DNA of 64,000 nt from Novimethylophilus kurashikiensis (GCF_003112435.1 NZ_BDOQ01000004.1:1-64000), one strand, 5' to 3'. Counted from the first letter of the stretch, positions 48,389 to 57,321 are shown. Translations and numbers: made by a program. The notes: a model not told the origin generated them from the sequence alone.

Positions 48389-50653
48389 ATGCAACAGACC
48401 TTCCAGACCGCTTTGCACTATCACCAGTCCGGCCAGCTGGCGCAGGCCGAGGCGCTTTATCGCAAAATTCTGCTCACCCAGCCCGGCAACGCATCGGTGT
48501 TGCATTTGCTGGGGCTCGTAGCTTATCAGCGCGGCGATTACGCTACGGCCGTGGCCGAGATCGGCGAAGCCATCGCTGCCGATCCGCGTCAATCCGACTA
48601 TCACAGCAACCTGGGGTTGGCCCTGCGAGCAGCGGGGCAGCCGGAAAAGGCTGTGGAAGCATATCGTCGAGCTTTGCAGCTAGCGCCGCGCGATGCCGAC
48701 ATCCACAACAACCTCGGCAGCGCCTTGCATGCCTTAGGCAAGCTCGACGAAGCCGTCGCCAGCTATCGACAAGCGCTTCGCCTGCAACCCAATAACGGTG
48801 CGGTGCAATACAACCTCGGCAATGCCTTGTTCGACCAGGGCGATTTTACGCAGGCCGCGCAATGCTTTGCCGAATCCCGCCGGGCCATGCCGCAGGACCC
48901 CGATACGCATAACAATCTGGGCAATGCGCTACGAGAATTGGGGCGGTATGAAGAGGCCGCAGGGTGCTATCGCGAAGCATTGCGGTTGCAGCCGGATTAT
49001 CCGCAAGCCGCACGCCATCTCGGTTGGCTGATGCAGGAGCTAGGTCGTCACGCCGAAGCCGTGGAGTGGTATCGGCTGGCGCTGCGGCAGAATCCAGAAG
49101 CCGGTACGCATTACAACCTCGCCAATGCGCTGCGCGAAGTCGGGTGCTACGAAGAAGCCGTGCAAAGCTATCAGGAAGCCCTGAAGCTCGATCCCAATGA
49201 TGCCGACACCCACAACAATCTAGGCAACGCCTTGCGCGAACTGGGGCGTTTGGAAGAAGCCATAGCCTGTTATCGGAAAGCCCTGGAAATCGCGCCGGGT
49301 ATGCATCACGCCAAGGCTCACCTGCTGCATCAATGCCAGCATGCCTACGATTGGCGCGATCTGGAAAACTTGTCGCAAGACGTCCGAGCGCTGGTGCGCG
49401 ACGAGCCTGAGGCCCAGATTCCGCCGTTCGCGATGCTGGCGGTGCAAGGTGCGACGGAGGCCGAACAGCGGCGCTGTGCGGAACAGTGGTCGAAAACGCA
49501 GTACGGAAAATATGCTGAAGCAGCAGCCAAGCTGGGTTTCAAGTTTAAACGCGCGCCGAAAAACAAGCTGCGTATCGGTTATCTCTCGGCTGATTTCCAC
49601 GAGCACGCCACGGCGTACCTCATGGCCGAGGTGTTCGAGCTGCACGACCGCGAGCGGTTCGAAACGGTGGCTTACTCCTACGGGCCGGACGACAAAAGCT
49701 CGATGCGGGCGCGGCTTCAGCAGGCGTTCGACCGGTTTGTCGATATCCGTCCTTTGACCACTGAAGATGCCGCCAAGCGTATTCATGCCGACGGTATCGA
49801 TGTGCTAGTAGACCTCAAGGGCTATACCGCGCACACCCGTTCGCAAATCCTCGCGTTACGGCCCGCCCCCATTCAGGTCAACTATCTCGGCTATCCCGGC
49901 ACCATGGGGGCGCCGTTCGTCGATGTTTTGATCGGCGATGCTGTCGTCACGCCGCCCGATCATGCCGCGCATTACAGCGAAAAGCTGGCGTTGCTGCCGC
50001 ACGCTTATCAGCCTAATGACCGTAAGCGGCCTATTGCCGAGAAGCCGATGCGTGCCGAGTGCGGCTTGCCGGACGGCGCTTTCGTCTTCTGCGGATTCAA
50101 CCAGAGCTTCAAGATCCTGCCGGAAGTGTTCGGTGTCTGGATGAGGTTGCTGCGCGAGACGCCGAATAGCGTGCTGTGGTTGCTGCAGAGTAACCCCCTG
50201 GCCGAACGCAATCTGAAAGCCGAAGCACAAGCCAGAGAAGTCGACCCCGAGCGCCTGATCTTCGCGCCCCGGTTGCCGCTGTCCCAGCATCTGGCGCGCC
50301 AGCAATGGGCCGATTTGTTGCTCGATACGCTACCCTACAACGCCCATACCACGGCCAGCGATGCCTTGTGGACCGGCGTGCCTGTGGTGACTTGCCAAGG
50401 GAATACGTTCGCCGGGCGAGTCGCAGCGAGTTTGCTGCATGCCGTGGGATTACCCGAGCTGGTGACGACTTCCATGGAAGACTACGCTGCGCTTGCATTG
50501 AAACTGGCGCGCGAACCGGACGAGTTGAAGCGCGTGAAGGATAAATTACTGGCTGTGCGTGAAACCGCGCCGTTGTTCGATGCCGCCCAATTCACGCGCG
50601 ATATCGAATCGCTCTACGGCGAAATGTGGGAAGGCTGGCTCAAGCAGACTTGA
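48389..50653 (+). CDS. TPR protein with O-GlcNAc transferase (SPINDLY-type) domain
   Basis: This 754-residue cytoplasmic protein has about nine TPR repeats (about 4-315, e.g. AVEAYRRALQLAPRDADIHN and EEAVQSYQEALKLDPNDADT). A glycosyltransferase-41 domain follows from about 390 to the end: LRIGYLSADFHEHATAYLM, DVLVDLKGYTAHTRSQILA, FVFCGFNQSFKILPEVFGVW and DTLPYNAHTTASDALWTGVP. These are hallmarks of O-GlcNAc/O-fucose transferases. Targets are unknown; bacterial homologues can modify flagellin or adhesins. Its end overlaps the convergent gene by 14 bases. Confidence 0.9.
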   Translation: MQQTFQTALHYHQSGQLAQAEALYRKILLTQPGNASVLHLLGLVAYQRGDYATAVAEIGEAIAADPRQSDYHSNLGLALRAAGQPEKAVEAYRRALQLAPRDADIHNNLGSALHALGKLDEAVASYRQALRLQPNNGAVQYNLGNALFDQGDFTQAAQCFAESRRAMPQDPDTHNNLGNALRELGRYEEAAGCYREALRLQPDYPQAARHLGWLMQELGRHAEAVEWYRLALRQNPEAGTHYNLANALREVGCYEEAVQSYQEALKLDPNDADTHNNLGNALRELGRLEEAIACYRKALEIAPGMHHAKAHLLHQCQHAYDWRDLENLSQDVRALVRDEPEAQIPPFAMLAVQGATEAEQRRCAEQWSKTQYGKYAEAAAKLGFKFKRAPKNKLRIGYLSADFHEHATAYLMAEVFELHDRERFETVAYSYGPDDKSSMRARLQQAFDRFVDIRPLTTEDAAKRIHADGIDVLVDLKGYTAHTRSQILALRPAPIQVNYLGYPGTMGAPFVDVLIGDAVVTPPDHAAHYSEKLALLPHAYQPNDRKRPIAEKPMRAECGLPDGAFVFCGFNQSFKILPEVFGVWMRLLRETPNSVLWLLQSNPLAERNLKAEAQAREVDPERLIFAPRLPLSQHLARQQWADLLLDTLPYNAHTTASDALWTGVPVVTCQGNTFAGRVAASLLHAVGLPELVTTSMEDYAALALKLAREPDELKRVKDKLLAVRETAPLFDAAQFTRDIESLYGEMWEGWLKQT

Positions 50654-51773
50654 AAGGCGCGTGCTCCGCCATTTCATCCTGATAAGCGGAAATGACGTGC
50701 TGCTCGCGAGTCAGATACTCCCCAATCGCCTGACGCATCCGGCAATCTCTCACCCAAAACGCCGACCAGGTATCGACCGGCATGAAGCCCCGGCTTAGCT
50801 TGTGCTGGCCCTGGGCGCCGGGTTCGAAGCGCTGCAAGCCGTGGCGGATGCAGTAATCGATGCCGCGGTAGAGGCATAGCTCGAAGTGCAGGCTGTGATA
50901 GTCGACATCTGCGCCCCAATGACGGCCGTATAGCGTTTGGTCGTCGCGGTAACAGATTGCGGTCGCCACATGGCGCTCCCCCTCGTACGCCAGGAACAGC
51001 ACCATGCGATGGCCTAAAGCGGGGCCAACCTCGGCAAAGAAATCGCGGCTGAATGCAGGGTGGTTGCCGTATTGGTGAAAGGTGCTCAAGTAATGGCGGT
51101 GAATCGATGCCCATAATTGGGGAGGAATTTCATCCCCGTGGAGTTCTTGGATGCTGAGGCCGCTTTCTTCCACCCGACGGCGTTCGCGTTTGGCCTTCTT
51201 TCGCTTGTCGGCGGAAAAGGTGGCGAGAAAATCCTCGAAATCGCGGTATTCTCGATTGTGCCAATGAAATTGATAGCCACGCCGCAACAGCAAGCCCTCA
51301 GCCTTTAACGCATGCAATTCTTCTTCCCGCAAAAACAAGGCTTGCCAACAGGAGGCATCGAGTTCCTGTGTCAATTCCAATGCGGATTCCAACAAGACAT
51401 CGCGTACTTTTGCGTGATCGGCGTCTGGGGCGATGAGAAAGCGAGGCCCGCTGGTGGGCGTGTAGGGGTGGCCGCTGACGAGCTTGGGGTAATACGGGAG
51501 CCCCATGCGTTCGAACGCCGACGACCACGACCAATCGTGAGAGAAATCGCCGAAGGAATGGGTGCGGGCGAAGAGGGGCAGGGCACCTAGAAGTCTATCG
51601 TCGTGTTTGAGAATCAGGTGGTGCGGATACCAGCCCATCTGGGCGGTGGTTGCGCCGTGCCCTTCGGCGGCGAGCAAAAAGGCATGACTGTTGAAGGGAT
51701 TGCCGTCGTGGTTGAGGCGGTCCCAATCCGATGCAGAAACTTCCGCGATGGAATCGATAACGAGAAGATTCAT
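50640..51773 (-). CDS. FemAB/GNAT-like acyltransferase family protein (DUF482 type)
   Basis: This 377-residue soluble protein looks like the COG3146/DUF482 family, with a double GNAT-like fold as in FemAB. Signposts are NPFNSHAFLLAAE near the N-terminus, the basic SADKRKKAKRERRRVEESGL in the middle, and HFELCLYRGIDYCIRHGLQRFEPGAQGQHKLSRGF near the C-terminus. The substrate is unknown. It ends inside the TPR gene on the opposite strand, and the pqqA terminator lies upstream. Confidence 0.8.
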   Translation of the reverse strand: MNLLVIDSIAEVSASDWDRLNHDGNPFNSHAFLLAAEGHGATTAQMGWYPHHLILKHDDRLLGALPLFARTHSFGDFSHDWSWSSAFERMGLPYYPKLVSGHPYTPTSGPRFLIAPDADHAKVRDVLLESALELTQELDASCWQALFLREEELHALKAEGLLLRRGYQFHWHNREYRDFEDFLATFSADKRKKAKRERRRVEESGLSIQELHGDEIPPQLWASIHRHYLSTFHQYGNHPAFSRDFFAEVGPALGHRMVLFLAYEGERHVATAICYRDDQTLYGRHWGADVDYHSLHFELCLYRGIDYCIRHGLQRFEPGAQGQHKLSRGFMPVDTWSAFWVRDCRMRQAIGEYLTREQHVISAYQDEMAEHAPFKSA

Positions 51774-51856
51774 GTGACGGCCTTGCGTCGTTTACAGCGA
51801 TAGTAGGGCCGCGCTGTCGGATTTGTCGAGAAGGAGTGAATGGAGGGCTAAAAATA

Positions 51857-51883
51857 AAAACGGGAGCGCTGGGCTCCCGTTTT
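51857..51883 (-). terminator. Intrinsic terminator just after pqqA
   Basis: AAAACGGGAGC (51857-51867) and GCTCCCGTTTT (51873-51883) form an 11-bp stem around a 5-base loop. On the minus strand it is followed by further T residues. It begins 19 bases after the pqqA stop, so pqqA is probably a single-gene transcript. Confidence 0.9.
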
Positions 51884-51902
51884 CGCTTACGTTAATTTCG
51901 AA

Positions 51903-51974
51903 TTAACGATTGCAAACGTACATCGTTACTTCAAAACCAAAACGCATTTCGGTAACTTGGGGCTTGGTCCACAT
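51903..51974 (-). CDS. pqqA: Pyrroloquinoline quinone precursor peptide PqqA
   Basis: A 23-codon gene starting MWTKPQVTEMRFGFE and ending in NR. It carries the invariant Glu15-x-x-x-Tyr19 (EVTMY) whose side chains PqqE cross-links to build PQQ. An AAGGAG Shine-Dalgarno lies 8 bases before the ATG, and an intrinsic terminator follows. Neither neighbour is a pqqB-F gene, so this is an orphan copy, perhaps highly expressed to feed enzymes encoded elsewhere. PqqA sequences of this form are typical of methylotrophic and other PQQ-making proteobacteria. The sequence match is strong; use by this organism is inferred. Confidence 0.95.
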   Translation of the reverse strand: MWTKPQVTEMRFGFEVTMYVCNR

Positions 51975-52109
51975 GGTCAATCTCCTTAAAGTTAAGTTTT
52001 GAATTTAATCACTCAGAAGCGTTCATGGAGGTTTACGCTATCCGAATCGTTGGATACAACTATACCCAATCGGTTCGACGGATGAGCTACTCAACGCCAT
52101 TAATTGCGC

Positions 52110-52126
52110 CTAATGAAAATCATTAG
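52110..52126. repeat. Small inverted repeat upstream of pqqA
   Basis: CTAATGA and TCATTAG are perfect 7-base arms around AAA, 136 bases upstream of the pqqA start and 14 bases past the stop of the preceding small gene. It could be an operator or an end-of-transcript hairpin. The rest of 51975-52139 shows no other clear element. Confidence 0.35.
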
Positions 52127-52139
52127 ATTGAGGCGACGT

Positions 52140-52445
52140 TCAATCGCCACTGCTGTCGCTATCGCCTGAATCGCCGCTATCAGTACTCCCATCCCAACTG
52201 CCGGAAGCGCCTCCGCCGCCGAAAGTACCGCCCTTGCCACTGAATTCGGACGCGTTCTCTAGCGTGGGAGCAGTGTAATCATCGAATGGGACGGACGAGA
52301 TTGCCTCGCTAGTCCGGTTGACGGGGTTGCGTCTTAGTCGAAGAAATACCCAGACGAATCCGGCAAAGATAATACCGAGTAGGGGATGTCCCAGCAGCCC
52401 GAGAATCAGGCCGACAGCGAGCGCTGGAACAATATCCCGGATCAA
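52140..52445 (-). CDS. Small membrane protein with Gly/Ser/Asp tail
   Basis: This 101-residue protein has a hydrophobic hairpin or single long membrane segment at about residues 6-37, followed by basic RLRRNP (cytoplasmic anchor). The tail (about 70-101) is almost only Gly, Ser and Asp. No family recognised. Its ATG overlaps the cheZ stop by 4 bases, so it is co-translated with cheZ. Confidence 0.65.
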   Translation of the reverse strand: MIRDIVPALAVGLILGLLGHPLLGIIFAGFVWVFLRLRRNPVNRTSEAISSVPFDDYTAPTLENASEFSGKGGTFGGGGASGSWDGSTDSGDSGDSDSSGD

Positions 52446-53050
52446 AGCCCGAGCGAGGCTAGCAAATCGTCGACCTCATCCTGGCCGTTGACGCTGTCTT
52501 CTGCCTTGAGGTTAGGCCCGGCCGTCAGGCCTTCCTTGCTGATGAGGGAGTCTTTCGCGTCGGGCGCGTACTCCTTGAGGATATCGAGCAGGATATGTTC
52601 GATTTCTACCGCGGCACCCACCACCTTGTTCACCATCTGGCCTGCCACGTCGCGGAATTCCTGCGCTTCCATGATCTGCATCAGGTTGTGGTGTACGCGC
52701 TCGGTATTGGAAGCAATTTCCCCGAAAGCGGAGACGGCTTCGGCAATCAGATCTTGTTGTTCTGCGAAATTGGCTGCTGACAAGCGCATTGCCAAATCGC
52801 TACAGGCGTTGCGGCTATTGTCGGTGAGCGGGAGAGAGGCTTCCACGGCGCTGATGGTCTTTTCGGACGCCTCGTGCATGGCCTTGTCGATAAAACAAAG
52901 CCGATCGCGCGCATCCGGCATGGTTGCGGCGGATTGTTGCAGGGTGCGTGTGTGGCCGAGCTCCTTGAGCAGCTTGTGCAGCCGCGCCGTGGCTCGCCCG
53001 ATGCGCTCGACGCGTGGATCGATGATCTTGGATTTTTCTATGGAAGTCAT
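52442..53050 (-). CDS. cheZ: Chemotaxis protein phosphatase CheZ
   Basis: This 202-residue helical protein has the CheZ catalytic segment MEAQEFRDVAGQ at 128-139 (Asp134 and Gln138 correspond to the Asp and Gln that position water on CheY-P). It ends in the CheY-binding helix VDDLLASLGL at 193-202. CheZ dephosphorylates CheY and so controls motor switching. No cheY or cheA is nearby. The ATG at 53050 gives the better start; an upstream in-frame ATG at 53083 adds 11 unlike residues. Confidence 0.88.
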   Translation of the reverse strand: MTSIEKSKIIDPRVERIGRATARLHKLLKELGHTRTLQQSAATMPDARDRLCFIDKAMHEASEKTISAVEASLPLTDNSRNACSDLAMRLSAANFAEQQDLIAEAVSAFGEIASNTERVHHNLMQIMEAQEFRDVAGQMVNKVVGAAVEIEHILLDILKEYAPDAKDSLISKEGLTAGPNLKAEDSVNGQDEVDDLLASLGL

Positions 53051-53108
53051 GCCCGGATTCCTAATCGTTTTTGTTGGAATCATAGCATGGGAGAAACCGC
53101 TGGGAAGA

Positions 53109-53182
53109 TGGAGCGGGTGATGGGAATCGAACCCACGTATGCAGCTTGGGAAGCTGCCGTTCTACCATTGAACTACACCCGC
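53109..53182 (-). tRNA. tRNA-Gly (anticodon CCC)
   Basis: The minus strand begins GCGGGTG and ends CACCCGCTCCA, giving a 7-bp acceptor stem, a discriminator U and an encoded CCA. The anticodon stem GCAGC/GCTGC encloses loop TTCCCAA, so the anticodon is CCC, reading GGG. The T arm has the standard GGTTCGATTCC. Length 74 with CCA. It lies between cheZ and thiS. Confidence 0.96.
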
Positions 53183-53313
53183 GAAATACCGCGTGATTGG
53201 GGCAGTGGCCCCTCGGACCTTTGTCGCTTACAATAAGCGCTTGGGATTTTCTCCCGGTCCGGTGCTTTAGGACCCGCGAATTCTACTGCAATTTACTTGC
53301 TCAACCAAATCGA

Positions 53314-53532
53314 ATGATGCTCCTCCACATTAACGGAAACCAGCGTAGTTTCGACTCGCCTGAAAACGGCGCGGATTTTACCGTGGCTTTTCTGGTACAG
53401 AAGCTGGGGCTGGAAGGCAAGCGGCTGGCGATCGAGCGTAACGGCGAAATCGTGCCGCGCGGCGTGTTTGCCGAAACCCAATTGATTTCCGGTGACAAGC
53501 TGGAAATCGTCGGTGCTGTCGGCGGGGGCTGA
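53314..53532 (+). CDS. thiS: Thiamine biosynthesis sulfur carrier ThiS
   Basis: This 72-residue ubiquitin-like protein ends in the Gly-Gly tail (AVGGG) that is thiocarboxylated to deliver sulfur for the thiazole ring. The internal TVAFLVQKLGLEGKRLAIERN and LISGDKLEIV patterns fit ThiS. Consecutive ATGs at 53314 and 53317 are equally possible; no clear Shine-Dalgarno is seen. thiG follows after 53 bases. No TPP riboswitch signature is visible upstream. Confidence 0.92.
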   Translation: MMLLHINGNQRSFDSPENGADFTVAFLVQKLGLEGKRLAIERNGEIVPRGVFAETQLISGDKLEIVGAVGGG

Positions 53533-53585
53533 TGCCTGCTGCAATAGGCTCTATCCTGCGTTTAACTGAAAACAGGTTTTAAACC

Positions 53586-54368
53586 ATGCATACATTGACC
53601 ATCGCCGGAAAGACTTACGGCTCGCGCCTTCTGGTGGGTACCGGCAAATACAAGGATTTTGCCCAGACCAAGGCGGCTATTGACGCTAGCGGCGCAGAAA
53701 TCGTGACCGTGGCGATCCGTCGCACCAACATCGGCCAGAATGCCAACGAGCCCTCGCTGCTGGACGTACTGCCTCCCAGCGAATACACCTACCTGCCCAA
53801 CACGGCAGGGTGCTATACCGCGGAAGATGCCGTGCGTACCTTGCGCCTTGCCCGCGAACTGCTCGACGGCCATAAGCTGGTGAAACTGGAAGTGCTGGGC
53901 GACCCGCATACGCTGTACCCCAACGTGATCGAAACCATTTCCGCTGCCAAGACCTTGATCAAGGAAGGCTTCGACGTAATGGTGTACACCTCGGACGACC
54001 CCATCATCGCCAAGCAGCTGGAAGACATCGGCTGTTGTGCCGTGATGCCGTTGGCGTCGCTGATCGGTTCCGGCATGGGCATCCTCAACCCATGGAACCT
54101 GCAAATCATCATCGATACTCTCAATGTGCCGGTGCTGGTGGATGCAGGCGTGGGCACGGCCTCGGATGCGGCGATTGCCATGGAATTGGGTTGCGACGGT
54201 ATTCTCATGAATACCGCGATTGCAGGTGCCCAAGACCCGGTGTTGATGGCTTCTGCCATGAAGAAGGCGGTGCAGGCCGGGCGCGAGGCTTTCCTGGCCG
54301 GGCGCATGCCGAAGAAGCTATATTCGGCTTCGCCCAGCTCTCCTACCACTGGCCTCATTTCAAAATAG
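53586..54368 (+). CDS. thiG: Thiazole synthase ThiG
   Basis: This 260-residue TIM barrel forms the thiamine thiazole from DXP, dehydroglycine and ThiS thiocarboxylate. The imine-forming Lys lies in [16 protein letters not shown], and the phosphate-binding loops GSGMGILNP and [16 protein letters not shown] are present. It is transcribed with thiS and followed by apaG after 7 bases. Confidence 0.96.
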   Translation: MHTLTIAGKTYGSRLLVGTGKYKDFAQTKAAIDASGAEIVTVAIRRTNIGQNANEPSLLDVLPPSEYTYLPNTAGCYTAEDAVRTLRLARELLDGHKLVKLEVLGDPHTLYPNVIETISAAKTLIKEGFDVMVYTSDDPIIAKQLEDIGCCAVMPLASLIGSGMGILNPWNLQIIIDTLNVPVLVDAGVGTASDAAIAMELGCDGILMNTAIAGAQDPVLMASAMKKAVQAGREAFLAGRMPKKLYSASPSSPTTGLISK

Positions 54369-54375
54369 GCACGCT

Positions 54376-54759
54376 ATGCCCTCACACAAGCGCTACGAAT
54401 TTACGGTTTCGGTCGAAACAGCCTATGTACCGGAGCAATCGGACGAAACGCAGGATCGCTATGTGTTTTCCTACACCATCACGATTGCCAATACCGGGAA
54501 CGTGCCGGCGCAATTGATCAGCCGCCACTGGCTGATCACCGATGCCGTGGGTCATGTGCAGGAGGTGAGGGGGCTAGGCGTGATCGGCGCGCAGCCTTTA
54601 CTGCAACCTGAGGAATCTTTCCAATACACCAGCGGCTGCGTGTTGGCGACGCCTGTCGGCACCATGCAAGGCACTTACCAAATTACGGCCGAGGACGGCA
54701 CGCAGTTCGAAGCGCCGATCCCGGTATTTACCTTGGCGATTCCACGTACCCTTCATTGA
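54376..54759 (+). CDS. apaG: ApaG (CorD) protein
   Basis: This 127-residue fibronectin-III-like beta-sandwich protein has the family blocks YEFTVSVETAYVPEQS, FSYTITIANTGNVPAQLISRHWLITD, VRGLGVIGAQPLLQPEESF and GTMQGTYQI. ApaG is linked to Co/Mg resistance and protein interactions; its biochemical role is unsettled. It is encoded between thiG and mltA. Confidence 0.94.
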   Translation: MPSHKRYEFTVSVETAYVPEQSDETQDRYVFSYTITIANTGNVPAQLISRHWLITDAVGHVQEVRGLGVIGAQPLLQPEESFQYTSGCVLATPVGTMQGTYQITAEDGTQFEAPIPVFTLAIPRTLH

Positions 54760-54761
54760 GC

Positions 54762-56033
54762 ATGAAAAAGACTGCCTGGCTGATCGCCCTGGCGCTGAGC
54801 GCCTGTGCCACCCAACCGGAAAAACCGTCCAAGACTACGACGGCAGCCGTTGCAGCACCTCAAGCCGCCGCTTGTGCCTGCGTTCAAGAAGAAACGCCGC
54901 CGATCCAGATTCCCGACGTCGAACGGTACGTGCCACCTCCCACTGAGCCGGGTGCCGTGGAGCCAGTCAAGGTCAAGGAATATCAGCTGCTCCGACCGGT
55001 CGAGTGGACCCAAGTTGAGGGCGTGGAGACCGATAATCTCTCGGGGGCGTGGGGCGCTTGGTTGCAAGGGTGCCAGGCACTCAGGAAACAAGATGTTTGG
55101 AAGCAGGCCTGCGATGCGGCGCAGCAGATGGCAGCCCCGGGGAAGAGCGATATCCGTGCCTATCTCCAGCAATATTTCACGCCTTACCAGGTCACGAATC
55201 CCGATGGTACGACGACTGGGTTGATCACCGGTTACTATGAGCCATTGCTGCGCGGCAGCCGCAAACGCACAGATTTATACCGCTATCCGCTGTATTCCAA
55301 ACCCAAGGATCTCATTACTGTCGACTTGGGAAGCGAGTACCCGGAGCTTGCGCATCGTCGACTCCGGGGCAAACTGGAAGGCAACCGCGTCGCGCCTTAC
55401 TACAGCCGAGGCGAGATCGAGATTACGGAATCCCCGTTATCTGGTTATGAGATGCTGTGGGTGGCCGACATCATCGACTTGTTTTTTCTCCAGATCCAAG
55501 GCTCCGGTGTGATCCAGCTCGAAAACGGCGAGCGCGTGCACGTCGGTTATGCCGACCAGAACGGGCAACCGTATCAATCTATCGGCAAGGTCTTGATCAA
55601 TCGCGGCGAACTGACTGCGGACAAGGCATCGATGCTCGGTATCAAGAATTGGGCGCGCGCCAACATCGGCAAGCTGCGCGACTTGCTCAACAGCAATCCC
55701 AGCTATGTATTCTTCCGCGAATTGCCGTCAGGGTTGCCTGGTCCGCTAGGCGCGCTCGGTGTGCCTATCCTGGCCGAGCGGGCGCTAGCGGTTGATCCTC
55801 GCTATATCCCATTGGGTGCGCCGGTGTTTCTATCGACCACGCAGCCCAACAGCAATCGTCCCATGCAGCGGTTGATGATGGCGCAAGATACCGGCGGTGC
55901 GATCAAGGGTGCTGTGCGGGCCGACTTTTTCTGGGGGGCCGGCAACGATGCCGGGCGGATGGCGGGGGCGATGAAGCAGCAAGGGAAAATGTGGGTGCTG
56001 CTGCCCAAGGAATTTTCCCTGAGCTCGAACTGA
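54762..56033 (+). CDS. mltA: Membrane-bound lytic murein transglycosylase A
   Basis: This 423-residue outer-membrane lipoprotein (LSAC, Cys 15) cleaves glycan to 1,6-anhydro ends. The MltA domain includes TGLITGYYEPLLRGS and MLWVADIIDLFFLQIQGSG. The C-terminal 3D domain (ALAVDPRYIPLGAPVFL, MAQDTGGAIKGAVRADFFWG) holds the catalytic Asp. I chose the ATG at 54762, directly after the apaG stop; a TTG at 54756 is less likely. It faces the DUF3426 gene. Confidence 0.94.
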   Translation: MKKTAWLIALALSACATQPEKPSKTTTAAVAAPQAAACACVQEETPPIQIPDVERYVPPPTEPGAVEPVKVKEYQLLRPVEWTQVEGVETDNLSGAWGAWLQGCQALRKQDVWKQACDAAQQMAAPGKSDIRAYLQQYFTPYQVTNPDGTTTGLITGYYEPLLRGSRKRTDLYRYPLYSKPKDLITVDLGSEYPELAHRRLRGKLEGNRVAPYYSRGEIEITESPLSGYEMLWVADIIDLFFLQIQGSGVIQLENGERVHVGYADQNGQPYQSIGKVLINRGELTADKASMLGIKNWARANIGKLRDLLNSNPSYVFFRELPSGLPGPLGALGVPILAERALAVDPRYIPLGAPVFLSTTQPNSNRPMQRLMMAQDTGGAIKGAVRADFFWGAGNDAGRMAGAMKQQGKMWVLLPKEFSLSSN

Positions 56034-56055
56034 TTGCAGGGTCAGCGTAACCCGA

Positions 56056-57321
56056 TCAATATCTCACGTAGAGCCGGTAGCCGGCCGGCTTGATACCTTC
56101 GGTGACAAGGTTGAGGCGAATCTGAATCTGCGCCCCGGCCGCAATGCCTTTTTCTGGCGACATTTCCTTTGGTAAATACTCTCGCGGCGTGAACGTGCGC
56201 CGCAGCACCGGTAAATCCCCGGTATCTGTCAACGTCAGTTCGAGCAGCGGCAGTGCCTGGGTGAATGTGGCCCTGTTGTCGAGCACGCTTCTCAAGATCA
56301 GCACCCCGTCATGCTCGGTATCGTCCTGCAAATCGGAATCCTCAATGCTGAGCAGTTCTGCCTGATGCGGTAGCTCGACCTTGCAGTGCAATGGCTGGCA
56401 CAACTGTTCAAGCCAGGGCATTGATTGCGGATAGTGAGCAGCCAGCATGTTCCGCATGAAATAGATGCCTTGCGCCGCGAGGAGCAACAACAATAGCAGG
56501 GACACAAGCGCCAACATGGCCGTCACGATAGGGCGGCGGCGTTGTTGCACGGGGGCCATAAACGATGGAACCGGAGTCCCTGTTTCCGCGGTGGGGGCGG
56601 ATGCTGCGGCAGGCGGCGTTGAATCTTGTTGCGGTTCCGGTTCTGTGGGTTTGCCCGGGGCGCTTGCTTCTACAACGTCAGATTCTTCCGGCCATGCCTC
56701 GAGTGACCGTAATTCGATTTCTTCGGTATCTGGGACTAAGGTGGATGTCGCTGGGGAATCTTCCTCCACAACTACCATGGATTCGGATTCAATTTCGGGT
56801 TCGATTTCGAAGTCGAGGGCCGACGTGTCGATGGATAAAGCCTGAATCTCGTGCTCTTCGTCGCTTTCCGCCTCGCGTTCTTCGGCGATACCAGATTCTT
56901 GCAGAGCAGGGAATTCAGTCTCGACGACCGCTGACGTTGAGCTTACTTCTAATGAAGGTTCTAATTCAGGTTCGGATTCGGGCGATATAGCCAGATCCAG
57001 AGGTTCGAGCTCAAGTGCTTGCTCGGGCTGTATGTGGACTTCCGTCGAAGGTTCTTCCTCTGCAGGCATAGCCAGAGGCGGCTCGATGTTTTCTGAAGGC
57101 GATTCCACCGGTTGGCTGGTGGCGGTAGGGATATGAAGCAGCTCTTCAGCAGTTTCTTCAATAGCCAGGGGTGAAGTCGGAACTACTTCCTCCAGTTGTT
57201 TCAGGGCGCTGAAGATATGTTGGCATTTGCCGCAGCGGACGTCGCCGCGGTGTGCAGCTAGTTGTTCCGGCGTTACCCGGAACGACGTGCCGCAAGAAGG
57301 GCACGTGGTAATCAGGCTCAC
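56056..57321 (-). CDS. Zinc-ribbon and DUF3426 domain membrane protein
   Basis: This 421-residue protein starts with an MJ0042-type zinc finger (CPSCG and CGKCQ, residues about 7-30). A long acidic, probably disordered Glu/Ser/Pro region follows to about 260. A membrane helix (about 280-305) precedes a DUF3426 periplasmic beta domain at the C-terminus. The function is unknown. I chose GTG at 57321 because the zinc finger then sits at the N-terminus and the start overlaps the prmA stop by 4 bases (GTGA). Confidence 0.82.
   Translation of the reverse strand: MSLITTCPSCGTSFRVTPEQLAAHRGDVRCGKCQHIFSALKQLEEVVPTSPLAIEETAEELLHIPTATSQPVESPSENIEPPLAMPAEEEPSTEVHIQPEQALELEPLDLAISPESEPELEPSLEVSSTSAVVETEFPALQESGIAEEREAESDEEHEIQALSIDTSALDFEIEPEIESESMVVVEEDSPATSTLVPDTEEIELRSLEAWPEESDVVEASAPGKPTEPEPQQDSTPPAAASAPTAETGTPVPSFMAPVQQRRRPIVTAMLALVSLLLLLLLAAQGIYFMRNMLAAHYPQSMPWLEQLCQPLHCKVELPHQAELLSIEDSDLQDDTEHDGVLILRSVLDNRATFTQALPLLELTLTDTGDLPVLRRTFTPREYLPKEMSPEKGIAAGAQIQIRLNLVTEGIKPAGYRLYVRY

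Noticed and set aside
53183-53313. A TPP riboswitch upstream of thiS-thiG
   Set aside because: The conserved CTGAGA and ACCTGA-like core blocks of the TPP aptamer are not present in the gap.
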